A DNA stretch of 64,000 nucleotides, taken from NCBI RefSeq assembly GCF_000768335.1, contig NZ_AVPT01000005.1, positions 1 through 64,000 on the forward strand, given 5' to 3'. A model generated the notes under the pieces. That model saw only the letters and a program-made list of their open reading frames with translations. It was not told where the DNA came from and ran no database searches. This document shows positions 1-10,744 of the stretch, in pieces. This stretch comes from Lysobacter arseniciresistens ZS79. GTDB taxonomy: Bacteria; Pseudomonadota; Gammaproteobacteria; Xanthomonadales; Xanthomonadaceae. A program made the translations under genes and the position numbers. Position 1 is the first letter of the stretch, and each line of letters starts with the position of its first letter.

Positions 1-27
1 TAAGTGTCCGTGAAAACGGGGGTGAAC
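1..27. mobile_element. Probable terminus of a second IS element
   Basis: The first bases read GTGTCCGTGAAAACGGGGG, which resembles the terminal inverted repeats of IS3-family elements. They replace the expected continuation of the OrfB reading frame, so I infer that another IS inserted into, or recombined with, the first one. Only this edge lies inside the window. Confidence 0.4.
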
Positions 28-469
28 CCAAATCATCCAGCACGTTGAACAACCGGAAGCTGCGCCCGTCGCTGAGCTGGTCGTGCATGAAGTCCATCGA
101 CCAGACCTGATTGATCGCCTCCGGCACCGCCAGCGGTTCCGGACGCTCGCGCACCAGGCGCTTCTTCGGCTTGATCCGCAGGTTCAACTCCAGCTCCCGG
201 TAGATGCGGTAGACGCGCTTGTGGTTCCAGCCGAAGCCTTTGACGTTGCGCAAGTGCAGGAAACACAGGCCGAAGCCCCAGTCGCGGTAGGCCGTGGTCA
301 GCCGGACCAGCCAGTCGGCGATCCGGGCGTTCTCCTCGCTGGCCTTGGCCTGGTAGCGATAGCAGGTCTCGCTCAGCTCGAAGGTCCGGCAGGCGTGCCG
401 GATGTTGGTGCGCCCGCCGTCCACTGCCAGTCTGGCCATCTCCCGGCGTTGAGATGGCCTCACCATTTT
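27..469 (-). pseudogene. IS3-family transposase OrfB, N-terminal fragment
   Basis: Reading the minus strand in the -1 frame after the A7 run gives a protein starting MVRPSQRREMARLAVDGG. It continues through typical IS3 OrfB sequence (FELSETCYRYQAK, NHKRVYRIYRELELNLR) to the first catalytic aspartate of the DDE triad (QVWSMDFMHD). Homology stops after FNVLDD at about position 27. The second Asp and the Glu of the triad are absent because the sequence switches to an unrelated IS-like terminus. About 145 of roughly 275 expected residues remain, so the transposase should be inactive. Confidence 0.8.
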
Positions 470-726
470 TTTCCCAGCGCCTCCTTCAGCAGATCGGCGC
501 TGAGCTGGGCGTCCGCGTACATCTTCTTCAGCCGCCGATTCTCGTCCTCCAGCTCTTTCATACGGGCGACCATCGACACCTCCATGCCGCCGAACTTGCT
601 GCGCCACTTGTAGAACGTGGCCGAGCTGATGCCGTGCTCGCGGCACAGCTCCGGGACGGGCGTGCCGGCCTCGGCCTGCTTGAGCACGGCGATGATCTGG
701 CTGTCGGTGAAGCGGGACTTCTTCAT
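460..726 (-). CDS. IS3-family transposase OrfA (HTH)
   Basis: This 88-residue protein begins MKKSRFTDSQIIAVLKQAE and carries the helix-turn-helix typical of IS3/IS407-type OrfA (PELCREHGISSATFYKWRSKF, about residues 25–45). A short leucine-zipper-like coiled coil follows (MVARMKELEDENRRLKKMY, about residues 51–69). OrfA recognises the IS ends and is normally fused by -1 frameshifting to the catalytic OrfB. The frameshift signal is an A7 run in the last codons (…GKKW stop, about 464–472). A Shine-Dalgarno GAGGAGG lies just upstream of the ATG. The length is normal for the family, so this half is intact although its partner is truncated. Confidence 0.9.
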   Translation of the reverse strand: MKKSRFTDSQIIAVLKQAEAGTPVPELCREHGISSATFYKWRSKFGGMEVSMVARMKELEDENRRLKKMYADAQLSADLLKEALGKKW

Positions 727-775
727 GGAACCTCCTCGGGGTCAGACTACGAGAAAATTCCACTTCTGGCGTCAG

Positions 776-1306
776 CTAATGGGTGGGGGGATTACCACCC
801 TGCGTGGTTCCCGGCGCAAGCAGCGCAACACTCGTGACGTCGCGGGCGACGGGCAGTCGCTCGATCGTCTCCTGGGTGACGATGGTCGTAGACTCGACCG
901 AGGAGAAGTCGATCGGCGGAATGTAGCTTCCGGTGACCTGCACGCGATCGAGTTCCACCGCGTCGCCGGCCGTCGCGCCACCGGTGAAGTCCACCGAGGT
1001 GCCGGCACCCACCGCGACACCAACGCCGTTACGCACGCCGGTGGTGCCATCGGCATTCTTCAGGGTCACGGTATACGTGCCCGGCGGAAGTGCGCCCGCG
1101 CGGAAACTGCCATCGGCGCTTACCGGGACTTCGCGGCTGAAGCCCGTTGCCGGATTGACCACCGTGACGGTCGAACCGGCCGGAGCCTGGCCGACGATGT
1201 TGCCGGTGGTGTTGGACTGGGCGTGTACGCCGGAGGCGAAGCACAGGCCGAGCGCTACGGTCAGTGCGCTGCGGCGCAGAGCGCGGTTGATAGTGGGTCT
1301 GGACAC
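776..1306 (-). pseudogene. TonB-dependent receptor (Oar-like), N-terminal fragment cut by IS
   Basis: A GTG start at 1306, preceded by AAGGGG, opens a frame with a signal peptide (ALTVALGLCFASGVHAQ). A carboxypeptidase-regulatory-like beta domain follows (NIVGQAPAGSTVTVVNPATG…GTYTVTLKNADG, about residues 30–95). Next comes the start of a TonB-receptor plug (VQVTGSYIPPIDFSSVEST…ETIERLPVARDVTSVALLAPGTTQG). The frame then runs into the IS right end and stops. A full Oar-type receptor is about 900–1,100 residues, so nearly all of the plug and the barrel is lost here. The product, if secreted, would be a short periplasmic fragment. Oar-like receptors import or bind large substrates at the outer membrane; the substrate cannot be told. 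Confidence 0.8.
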
Positions 1307-1586
1307 GTGGTGATCCCCTTGACGCGGTGGGAAGGAAACCCTGACGGGCCGGCCGAATATGACTTTGGTAACGAACCCACAACAACCCACTAAGGAAATA
1401 TTTATGTAAATATGTGACTTTGATCACACTTTTTGAGGCATTCGTTCACTTGTGCACTGCAATAATTTGTGTCTCTGTCGCATTAAGTAATGTCAGGCAC
1501 TTGTAGACGCCTGGTCCTTCGGTTAGCTCGACCCGCTCTCGCCTTCACCCGCTACAATTCCGCAGCCTCCCCCGCCTGAGATCCCC
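1307..1586. promoter_or_regulatory. AT-rich divergent intergenic region
   Basis: The 280 bp between the receptor remnant and pyrH are clearly richer in A+T (1380–1500) than the flanking genes. They probably hold the old receptor promoter and the pyrH promoter. A -10-like TACAAT lies at 1553–1558, about 28 bp before the pyrH start; I see no convincing -35 box. Neither tsf nor rpsB, the usual genes upstream of pyrH, is present here. Confidence 0.4.
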
Positions 1587-2309
1587 ATGCCGCAACTCGC
1601 CTATCGCCGCGTCCTCCTGAAACTTTCCGGCGAGGCGCTGATGGGGGACGAGGACTACGGGATCGACCCCAAGGTCATCACGCGGCTGGCCAGCGAGGTC
1701 ATCGAGGCCCAACAGGCGGGCGCGGAGATCGCGCTGGTCGTGGGGGGCGGCAACATCTTCCGCGGCGCCGGACTGGCCGCCGGCGGCATGGACCGGGTCA
1801 CCGGCGACCACATGGGCATGCTTGCCACCGTGATCAACGCGCTGGCGATGCAGGACGCGCTGGAGAAGCTCGGTGGCAAGGCCCGGGTGATGAGCGCGAT
1901 CAAGATCAACGACGTGTGCGAGGACTACATCCGCCGCCGCGCGATCCGCCACCTGGAAAAGGGCCGGCTGGTGATCTTCGCCGCCGGCACCGGCAATCCG
2001 TTCTTCACCACCGACTCGGGCGCCGCGTTGCGCGCGATCGAGATCGGCGCCGACCTGCTGCTCAAGGCCACCAAGGTCGACGGCGTCTACGACAAGGACC
2101 CGAACAAGCACCCCGACGCGAAGCGCTACGACCGCCTCGGCTACGACGAGGTCATCGCCCGCAACCTGCAGGTGATGGACACCGCGGCGTTCGCGCTCGC
2201 CCGCGACAGCGACCTGCCGCTGCGCATCTTCGACATGGGCCAGCCCGGCGAGCTGCTGAAGATCCTGCGCGGCGAGGAGATCGGCACCCTGGTGCAGGGC
2301 CGGGGCTGA
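1587..2309 (+). CDS. pyrH: UMP kinase
   Basis: PyrH phosphorylates UMP to UDP with ATP in cytosolic pyrimidine nucleotide synthesis and works as a hexamer. The 240-residue product has the family length. It shows the N-terminal phosphate-binding KLSGEAL, the glycine-rich [10 protein letters not shown], the [14 protein letters not shown] loop and the [15 protein letters not shown] segment of amino-acid-kinase-fold UMP kinases. The ATG lies about 28 bp after a TACAAT box. In related genomes pyrH is usually followed directly by frr; here a CDF transporter gene separates them. Confidence 0.97.
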   Translation: MPQLAYRRVLLKLSGEALMGDEDYGIDPKVITRLASEVIEAQQAGAEIALVVGGGNIFRGAGLAAGGMDRVTGDHMGMLATVINALAMQDALEKLGGKARVMSAIKINDVCEDYIRRRAIRHLEKGRLVIFAAGTGNPFFTTDSGAALRAIEIGADLLLKATKVDGVYDKDPNKHPDAKRYDRLGYDEVIARNLQVMDTAAFALARDSDLPLRIFDMGQPGELLKILRGEEIGTLVQGRG

Positions 2310-2354
2310 CCGTTGCAATAGTGTCCGCCCACGCCGCGTGACACGATCACGCGC

Positions 2355-3293
2355 ATGCACGCCCATTCGCACTCGCCTCGGCACGGCACCCGCGCGTTTG
2401 CCGCGGTCACCCTGATCAATCTCGCCTATACCGCCCTGGAGGCGGGCTACGGGTTCGCCACCAATTCGCTGGCGCTGCTCTCGGACGCGCTGCACAACCT
2501 GGGCGACGTGCTCGGCCTGGGCCTGGCGTGGGGGGCGGCGGTGCTTGCGCGGCGGATGCCGACCGAGCGCCACACCTATGGCTGGCGCCGCGCCACCCTG
2601 CTCTCGCCGCTGGCCAACGCGGTGCTGCTGGTGGCGTTCTCGGGTGCGCTGGCGTGGGAGGCGATCCGCCGCTTCAACGCGCCGCCGGAGATCCCGGCGC
2701 TGCCGGTGGTGCTGGTGGCGCTGCTGGGCATCGCGATCAACCTCGGTTCGGCCTGGTTCGTGCGCGACGGCCACGACCACGACCTCAACCGCCGCGGCGC
2801 TTTCTTGCACCTGATGGCCGATGCGGCGGTGTCGCTGGCCGCGGTGCTGGCCGGCGTCGGCATGTTGTGGTTCGGCTGGGCGTGGCTGGACCCGGTGATC
2901 GCACTGCTGATCGGCGTGGTGGTCGCGGCCAGCGCGGTCGGCCTGCTGCGCGAGAGCTTCAACGCCGCGATGGACGCCGTGCCGCGTTCGATCGACCAGC
3001 CGGCGGTACGCGACTTCCTCGCCGCGCAGGCGGGCGTGACCGCGGTGCACCACCTGCACATCTGGTCGCTGGGCGCCGGCGAGATCGCGATGACGGCGCA
3101 CCTGGTCCGGCCCGGCGCCCACGACCACAACGCCTTCATCGACCGGGTCAACACCGCGCTGGACCAGCGGTTCGGGATCAACCACCCGACCCTGCAGATC
3201 GAGCACGGCACCGCCTGCGAGCACGACCGCCACGACCTCGCGCCGCATGGCGAGGCGCCACGCGCACACGGGCACGGCCACCACGGCCACTGA
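2355..3293 (+). CDS. CDF-family cation (zinc-type) efflux transporter
   Basis: This 312-residue inner-membrane protein has six hydrophobic segments and a His-rich start ([11 protein letters not shown]) and end (HGHGHHGH). The metal-site signatures of the cation diffusion facilitator family are present: SDALHNLGD in TM2 and HLMADAAVS in TM5. The C-terminal cytoplasmic ferredoxin-like domain ([23 protein letters not shown]) is intact. CzcD/ZitB relatives export Zn(II), Co(II) or Cd(II) by proton antiport; the metal is inferred from the His motifs only. The gene sits between pyrH and frr, where it is not normally found, and is followed by a GC-rich hairpin. Confidence 0.9.
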   Translation: MHAHSHSPRHGTRAFAAVTLINLAYTALEAGYGFATNSLALLSDALHNLGDVLGLGLAWGAAVLARRMPTERHTYGWRRATLLSPLANAVLLVAFSGALAWEAIRRFNAPPEIPALPVVLVALLGIAINLGSAWFVRDGHDHDLNRRGAFLHLMADAAVSLAAVLAGVGMLWFGWAWLDPVIALLIGVVVAASAVGLLRESFNAAMDAVPRSIDQPAVRDFLAAQAGVTAVHHLHIWSLGAGEIAMTAHLVRPGAHDHNAFIDRVNTALDQRFGINHPTLQIEHGTACEHDRHDLAPHGEAPRAHGHGHHGH

Positions 3294-3300
3294 CGACCCA

Positions 3301-3318
3301 CGGGCCGGGCGCGGCCCG
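3301..3318 (+). terminator. GC hairpin after the CDF gene
   Basis: A 7-bp perfect stem (CGGGCCG/CGGCCCG) with a 4-nt loop starts 8 bp after the transporter stop and lies before the frr -10 box. There is no T-run, so termination or attenuation is only a guess. Confidence 0.35.
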
Positions 3319-3328
3319 CCCCCTCCGC

Positions 3329-3334
3329 TATACT
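3329..3334 (+). promoter_or_regulatory. -10 box of a probable frr promoter
   Basis: TATACT lies 32 bp upstream of the frr ATG, right after the hairpin that follows the CDF gene. It suggests that frr and the downstream envelope genes have their own promoter. No clear -35 sequence is seen. Confidence 0.4.
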
Positions 3335-3366
3335 CCCGCGATTACCGCACGAGACCGGAGCCGGCA

Positions 3367-3923
3367 ATGCTCGACGATATCAAGAAAGACGCCCAGACCC
3401 GCATGAACAAGAGCGTCGAGTCGCTGCGCCACGACCTGACCAAGGTCCGCACAGGCCGCGCTTCGACCGCACTGGTCGACCACCTGAAGGTCAACTACTA
3501 CGGGTCGGACATGCCGCTGACCCAGGTCGCCAGCGTGGCCGTCACCGACGCCCGCTCGCTCACCATCACCCCGTGGGAAAAGCAGATGGTCTCCGCGGTG
3601 GAGAAGGCGATCATCAACTCCGACCTCGGCCTGACCCCCAACACCGCCGGCACCGTGATCCGGATCAACCTGCCGGCGCTGACCGAGGAGCGCCGCAAGG
3701 AGCTGACCAAGCTCGTGCACGGCGAGGGCGAGAACGCCAAGGTCGCGATCCGCAACATCCGCCGCGACGCCAACCACCAGGTCAAGGAACTGCTGAAGGA
3801 AAAGTCCATTTCCGAGGACGACGCCGCGCGCAGCGAGACCGAGATCCAGAAGATCACCGACGAGGGCATCAAGCACGTCGACGAAGTGGTCAAGGCCAAG
3901 GAACAGGAGTTGATGGCCGTCTG

Positions 3924-3924
<1 letters not shown>
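3367..3924 (+). CDS. frr: Ribosome recycling factor
   Basis: RRF splits the post-termination 70S ribosome together with EF-G. The 185-residue product matches the family length exactly. It starts [20 protein letters not shown] and has the conserved VRTGRAS segment, the [14 protein letters not shown] stretch and the [17 protein letters not shown] helix. The frame is open further upstream, but this ATG gives the conserved N-terminus. It overlaps uppS by one base (TGATG), which indicates translational coupling. Confidence 0.97.
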
Positions 3925-4711
<787 letters not shown>

Positions 4712-4715
<4 letters not shown>

Positions 4716-5563
4716 CCCGCACCCGTATCCTCGCCGCGCTGGTGATGGCCCCGCTCGCGATCCTCGCGATCCTGCTGCTGCCCACCGACTGGATGATGAT
4801 GCTCGCCGCGGTGGTGTTCCTGCTGGGGCTGTGGGAATGGTTCGACCTCGCCGAGATCGAGGACACCCTCGCCCGCACGGTGCTGCTGGTGGCCCACCTC
4901 GCGGTGATGGTGGCGCTGGTATGGGCGTCGCGGTCGACCACCGGCTTCAGCTTCGTGCTGTTCCAGCTGATGACCGTGGCCGGCGTGATCTGGTGGCTGC
5001 TGGCGCTGGCGTGGCTGGGCCGCTACAACTTCGCCAGCGACCACGAGACCTACGCGCGCGTGTTCAAGCTCGCCGCCGGCGCGCTCAGCATGATCCCGGC
5101 CTGGTGCGCGCTCGCCTGGATCCACGCAAGCGAGCCCAACGGCCACCGCTGGCTGCTGGCGGCGCTGGCGGTGGTCTGGGCGGCGGACACCGGCGCCTAC
5201 TTCGCCGGCCGCACCTTCGGTGGCAAGTGGTTCGGAGGCCGCAGGCTCGCGCCGCGCATCAGTCCCAACAAGACGTTCGAGGGCCTCGCCGGCGGCATGC
5301 TGGCGGCGGTACTGGCCGGCGTCGCCTTCAGCCTGATCGCGGGCGCGGGCGTGGCGCAGCTGCCTGCGGTCGCGCTGGTGTCGCTGGCCGCGGGCCTGTT
5401 CTCGGTGGTCGGCGACCTGTTCGAGAGCCTGCTCAAGCGGCATGTCGGGGTGAAGGATTCCGGCCACCTGATCCCGGGCCACGGCGGCATCCTGGACCGC
5501 CTGGACGGCGTCCTCGCGGCGCTGCCGGTTTTCGCGCTGGGCAAGGCGCTGCTGGGCTTCTGA
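4712..5563 (+). CDS. cdsA: Phosphatidate cytidylyltransferase (CDP-DAG synthase)
   Basis: CdsA makes CDP-diacylglycerol from CTP and phosphatidate in the inner membrane, the branch point of phospholipid synthesis. The 283-residue product has about eight hydrophobic helices and the C-terminal CDS signature with [18 protein letters not shown] and ILDRLDG. The ATG overlaps the uppS stop in an ATGA arrangement, so the two are probably co-translated. The next gene, dxr, starts two bases after the stop. Confidence 0.96.
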
Positions 5564-5565
5564 GC

Positions 5566-6741
<1,176 letters not shown>

Positions 6742-6772
6742 CCCTCCACCCCTTTCCGCCAGGACCCACGGC

Positions 6773-8137
6773 ATGACTGAACTGCTCGGTTCGATCTGGT
6801 GGCTGATCGTCAGCCTCGGCGTGCTGGTGACCTTCCACGAGTTCGGCCACTACTGGGTCGCGCGGCGCTGCGGGGTGCGGGTGCTGCGTTTCTCGGTGGG
6901 TTTCGGCAAGGCGCTGTGGTCGCGTCGCGGCCGCGACGGCACCGAATACGTGATTGCCGCGATCCCCCTCGGCGGCTACGTCAAGATGCTCGACGAACGC
7001 GAGGGCGAGGTGCCTGACGCGCAGCTCGGCCAGGCCTTCAACCGCAAGTCGGTGTGGAAGCGGATCGCGATCGTCGCTGCGGGGCCCATCGCCAACCTGC
7101 TGCTGTGCGTGGCGCTGCTGTGGGCGATGTTCGTCATCGGCCGGCCGGATTACGCGCCGGTCGTCGGCAGCACCGACGGCATCGCGGCCGAGGCCGGGTT
7201 GCAGGCGGGCGACCGGGTCCTTGCCGTCGGCGAGCGTGAAACCCCGACCTGGAGCGACCTGCAACTGGCACTGATCCCGGCCGCGCTCGACCGCGCCGAC
7301 GTCGAGCTGCGGGTGCGGGATGCCGCAGGCCGGGAATCGGACACCACCCTGCCGCTATCCGCCCTGCCGGCCGACTTCGACGAGCGCCGCATCATCGACG
7401 CGATCGGCCTGGTGCCGCGGCACCTGCTGGTCCCGCCGGTGATCGGCCGCGTCGCGCCCGACACGGCCGCCTGGGGCGTGCTGGCCGAGGGCGACCGCAT
7501 CACCGCGATCGACGGCCATCCGGTACAGGCCTGGAACGACATCGGGCCGCTGGTCCAGCAACTGGGCGAGCGCGACGGCACCGCAATGGTCGAGGTCGAG
7601 CGAGACGGCGACCGCCTCGCGCTGGAACTCGCCCCCACCCGGATCCAGCCCGAAGGCGGCGGCGAACCCTACTGGGCGCTGGGCGTGAGCTCGGTCCGCC
7701 CCCAAATGCCGCCGATGGACGCGGAACTGCGCCACGGCCCGCTGGCGGCGGTCCCGGCGGCGCTGCGCGAGACCGTCCACCAGGCCGGCGAACTGGTCTC
7801 GATGATCGGCCGCGCCTTCACCGGCCGGGTCGAGGTCGAAAACACCGTCGCCGGCCCGATCACGATCGCCCGCGCCGCCAATGCCTACGCAGACCAGGGC
7901 CCGGCCTGGTACCTCTCCCTGCTGGCCATGCTCTCGCTGAGCCTGGGCATCCTCAACCTGCTGCCGATCCCGATCTTGGACGGCGGTCACCTGCTGTATT
8001 ACCTTATCGAGCTGGTCAAGGGCAGCCCGGTCAGCGAGCGGACGATGGCTGTCGGGCAGTACGTGGGCCTGCTGCTGATCGTCGGGCTGATGGGCCTGGC
8101 GTTCTACAACGACATCGTGAACAACCTGATGCGCTGA
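6773..8137 (+). CDS. rseP: Site-2 protease RseP
   Basis: RseP is an intramembrane zinc metalloprotease that cleaves anti-sigma factors (RseA-type) during envelope stress. The 454-residue protein has the zinc-binding HEFGH at residues 22–26 in the first transmembrane helix. Two periplasmic PDZ-like regions follow (near PVVGSTDGIAAEAGLQAGDRV and near APDTAAWGVLAEGDRI). The third zinc ligand lies in LLPIPILDGGHLLYYL near residue 403. The start 31 bp after dxr is chosen because it places HExxH in the first membrane span. It sits directly before bamA, as in most proteobacteria. Confidence 0.96.
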   Translation: MTELLGSIWWLIVSLGVLVTFHEFGHYWVARRCGVRVLRFSVGFGKALWSRRGRDGTEYVIAAIPLGGYVKMLDEREGEVPDAQLGQAFNRKSVWKRIAIVAAGPIANLLLCVALLWAMFVIGRPDYAPVVGSTDGIAAEAGLQAGDRVLAVGERETPTWSDLQLALIPAALDRADVELRVRDAAGRESDTTLPLSALPADFDERRIIDAIGLVPRHLLVPPVIGRVAPDTAAWGVLAEGDRITAIDGHPVQAWNDIGPLVQQLGERDGTAMVEVERDGDRLALELAPTRIQPEGGGEPYWALGVSSVRPQMPPMDAELRHGPLAAVPAALRETVHQAGELVSMIGRAFTGRVEVENTVAGPITIARAANAYADQGPAWYLSLLAMLSLSLGILNLLPIPILDGGHLLYYLIELVKGSPVSERTMAVGQYVGLLLIVGLMGLAFYNDIVNNLMR

Positions 8138-8240
8138 TGCACAGCCGGTCGAACGTGCCTCTTTCCCAGCCGAGCCCCACCCGCCCCGCCTCTGCCCGGC
8201 ATCCGCAACCGCGGGCGCCGCAGAACCCCAACCGGACGTG

Positions 8241-10727
8241 ATGATGACGCGACCCACCCACCGCCGCCTGCTTGTCCTCGCCCTCGCCTCGGCGCTTTCT
8301 GCCGCCCCGGCACTGCCGGCGCTGGCACAGTCGGCCACGGCCGCTCCGGTTGCCCCGTTCGCGGTCAGCGACATCCGCGTCGACGGCCTGCAGCGCATCT
8401 CCGCCGGCACCGTGTTCACGTACCTGCCGATCGAGCGCGGCGACACCGTCGACCAGGACCAGGTCGGCGACGCGATCCGGGCGCTGTACAAGACCGGGTT
8501 CTTCGAGGACATCGCGATCGGGCGGCAGGGCAGCATCCTGGTGGTCACCGTCACCGAGCGCCCGGCGATCAACAAACTCACGCTCAGCGGCAACAAGGAC
8601 ATCGAGACCGAGGACCTGATGAAGGGCCTCGCCGACATCGGCCTGACCGAGGGCAATACCTTCGACCGGCTGAGCCTGGACCGCGTCACCCAGGAGCTGA
8701 CCCGCCAGTACAACAACCGCGGCAAGTACAACGTCGCCATCACCCCGACGGTGACCAATCTGCCGCGCAACCGCGTCGACGTCGCCATCGCGGTCGAGGA
8801 AGGCAAGGCCGCGCGCATCCAGCACATCAACCTGGTCGGCAACGAGCTGTTCGACGACGAGCAGATCCTCGACACCTGGGAGTCCGGCGAGCACAACTGG
8901 CTCAGCTGGTACCGCCGCGACGACCAGTACTCGCGCGAAAAGCTCTCCGGCGACCTGGAGAAGCTCAACAACTTCTACCTCGACCGCGGCTACGTCGATT
9001 TCGCCATCGAGTCCACCCAGGTCTCGATCAGCCCCGACAAGCAGGACATGTTCATCACCGCCGGCGTGACCGAGGGTGAGCAGTACAAGGTGTCCAGCGT
9101 GCAGGTCACCGGCGACACGGTGCTGCCGAAGGAAGAGGTCGAGGCGATGGTGCTGGTCAAGCCCGACCAGATCTTCTCACGGCGCCTGCTGGAGATCAGT
9201 TCCGACGCGATCACCGCGACCCTCGGCAACGTCGGCTACGCGTTCGCGCAGGTCAACCCGATCCCCGACGTCAACCGCGAGGACAAGACCGTCGGCATCA
9301 CCATGCAGGTGGTGCCGGGCCCGCGCGTCAACGTGCGCCGGGTGGTGTTCAAGGGCAACAGCCGCACCGCCGACGAGGTGCTGCGTCGCGAGATGCGCCA
9401 GTTCGAGGGCAGCTGGTACTCGCAGGCCGCGATCGACCGCTCCAAGATCCGCCTGCAGGGACTGGGCTACTTCGACACCGTCGACGTGGAGACCCAGCAG
9501 GTGCCGGGCTCGCACGACCAGGTGGACGTGGTCTACACCGTCAACGAAGTGGCCGCCGGCAGCTTCGTGTTCGGCCTGGGCTACTCCGCGCTCACCGGCC
9601 TGAGCACGCAGGTGCAGGTGTCGCAGAACAACTTCCTCGGCAGCGGCAACCGGATCGCGGTGCAGGCGCAGCGCAACTCCTACCTGCAACGCTACGACTT
9701 CTCCTTCATGAACCCCTACTTCACCGACAACGGGGTTTCGCTGGGCTACAACCTGCGCTGGAGCGAGTTCGACAACTCCGACTTCAACACCGCGCAGTAC
9801 TCCAGCACCAGCGGCGTCGGCCAGGTGGTGATGGGCGTGCCGATCACCGAGACCGACAGCGTCACCGCGCTGCTGGGCATCGACAGCAACCAGATCTTCG
9901 CCCGCCGCGGCCGCACGCCGGAGTCGCTGGTCCAGTACATCGACGCGGTCGGCCAGCGCACGTTCCACGCCTGGCGCGGCGAGATCGGCTGGGGCCGCAA
10001 CACGCTCAACAGCGCGCTCACCCCGACCCGCGGCACCAACCAGCGGATCTGGCTGGAAGCGACCCTGCCCGGCTCGACCGTCGAGTACTACAAGCTCAAC
10101 TACAGCTTCTCCAAGTTCTGGCCGCTGTCGCGCCACCTGGTGCTCAACACCCGCACCGACCTCGGTTACGGCGACAGCTACGGCGACGAATTCGTCCGCA
10201 ACGTCTGCTTCACCGGCGGCAGCATGGTCGACACCGACGGTAATCCGGAGACCCCGGCGGTGTACGTCCCGGGCCCGGACCCGACCGAGCCGTGCCTGCC
10301 CGACTCGCCGGACTACATCAACACCATCACCGCCGACGGCCTGCCGTTCTTCGAGAACTTCTACGCCGGCGGCGTGCGCTCGGTGCGCGGCTTCACCGAC
10401 AACACCCTCGGCCCGAAGGAGGCCGCGCTCGGCAGCAACTACCTGCAGCCGATCGGCGGCGCGTTCAAGACCACCGGCTCGCTGGAGATGTTCTTCCCGA
10501 CGCTGATCGAAAGCTCGGCGGCGCGCGTCTCGGCGTTCATCGATGTCGGCAACGTCTTCAAGGACTTCGACACCTGGGATGCCGGCGAGCTGCGCGCGTC
10601 GACCGGCCTGGCGCTGATGTGGCGCTCGCCGATGGGGCCGATCTCGATCAGCTACGCCTACCCGTTCCGCAAGGAAGAAGGCGACGACCTCGAGCGCCTG
10701 CAGTTCACCTTCGGCGGCACGTTCTGA
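8241..10727 (+). CDS. bamA: Outer membrane protein assembly factor BamA
   Basis: BamA is the Omp85 core of the BAM machine that folds beta-barrels into the outer membrane. The roughly 828-residue protein has a signal peptide (LALASALSAAPALPALAQ). Five POTRA repeats follow (about residues 35–430; the first begins VSDIRVDGLQRISAGTVF). A 16-strand barrel ends in QFTFGGTF with terminal Phe. The diagnostic VRGF of extracellular loop 6 is at about residue 715. It is preceded by an acidic, Pro-rich insertion carrying two cysteines that could form a loop disulfide, as in E. coli. Three start codons in a row (GTG-ATG-ATG, 8238–8246) leave the exact start open by two codons. Confidence 0.96.
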   Translation: MMTRPTHRRLLVLALASALSAAPALPALAQSATAAPVAPFAVSDIRVDGLQRISAGTVFTYLPIERGDTVDQDQVGDAIRALYKTGFFEDIAIGRQGSILVVTVTERPAINKLTLSGNKDIETEDLMKGLADIGLTEGNTFDRLSLDRVTQELTRQYNNRGKYNVAITPTVTNLPRNRVDVAIAVEEGKAARIQHINLVGNELFDDEQILDTWESGEHNWLSWYRRDDQYSREKLSGDLEKLNNFYLDRGYVDFAIESTQVSISPDKQDMFITAGVTEGEQYKVSSVQVTGDTVLPKEEVEAMVLVKPDQIFSRRLLEISSDAITATLGNVGYAFAQVNPIPDVNREDKTVGITMQVVPGPRVNVRRVVFKGNSRTADEVLRREMRQFEGSWYSQAAIDRSKIRLQGLGYFDTVDVETQQVPGSHDQVDVVYTVNEVAAGSFVFGLGYSALTGLSTQVQVSQNNFLGSGNRIAVQAQRNSYLQRYDFSFMNPYFTDNGVSLGYNLRWSEFDNSDFNTAQYSSTSGVGQVVMGVPITETDSVTALLGIDSNQIFARRGRTPESLVQYIDAVGQRTFHAWRGEIGWGRNTLNSALTPTRGTNQRIWLEATLPGSTVEYYKLNYSFSKFWPLSRHLVLNTRTDLGYGDSYGDEFVRNVCFTGGSMVDTDGNPETPAVYVPGPDPTEPCLPDSPDYINTITADGLPFFENFYAGGVRSVRGFTDNTLGPKEAALGSNYLQPIGGAFKTTGSLEMFFPTLIESSAARVSAFIDVGNVFKDFDTWDAGELRASTGLALMWRSPMGPISISYAYPFRKEEGDDLERLQFTFGGTF

Positions 10728-10744
10728 CGGCGCGGGCAGCCGTC

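Larger units (their letters stand above)
1..775 (-). mobile_element. IS3-family insertion sequence, truncated
   Basis: Two consecutive minus-strand frames encode an IS3-type OrfA and the N-terminal half of OrfB, joined across an A7 run where a programmed -1 frameshift is expected. The right end lies near 768–775, just upstream of orfA, in a sequence reading TGACGCCAGAAGTGG on the minus strand. It abuts a broken TonB-receptor gene. The left part is missing: OrfB homology stops at about position 27, where a different IS-like end begins. The element therefore cannot make a complete transposase. The exact right boundary is inferred because no intact second end or target duplication is visible. 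Confidence 0.8.

Noticed and set aside
1545-3290. Long minus-strand open frame across pyrH and the CDF gene
   Set aside because: It has no family motifs, is rich in Arg, Gln, His and Ala, and is a mirror of well-recognised plus-strand genes in GC-rich DNA.
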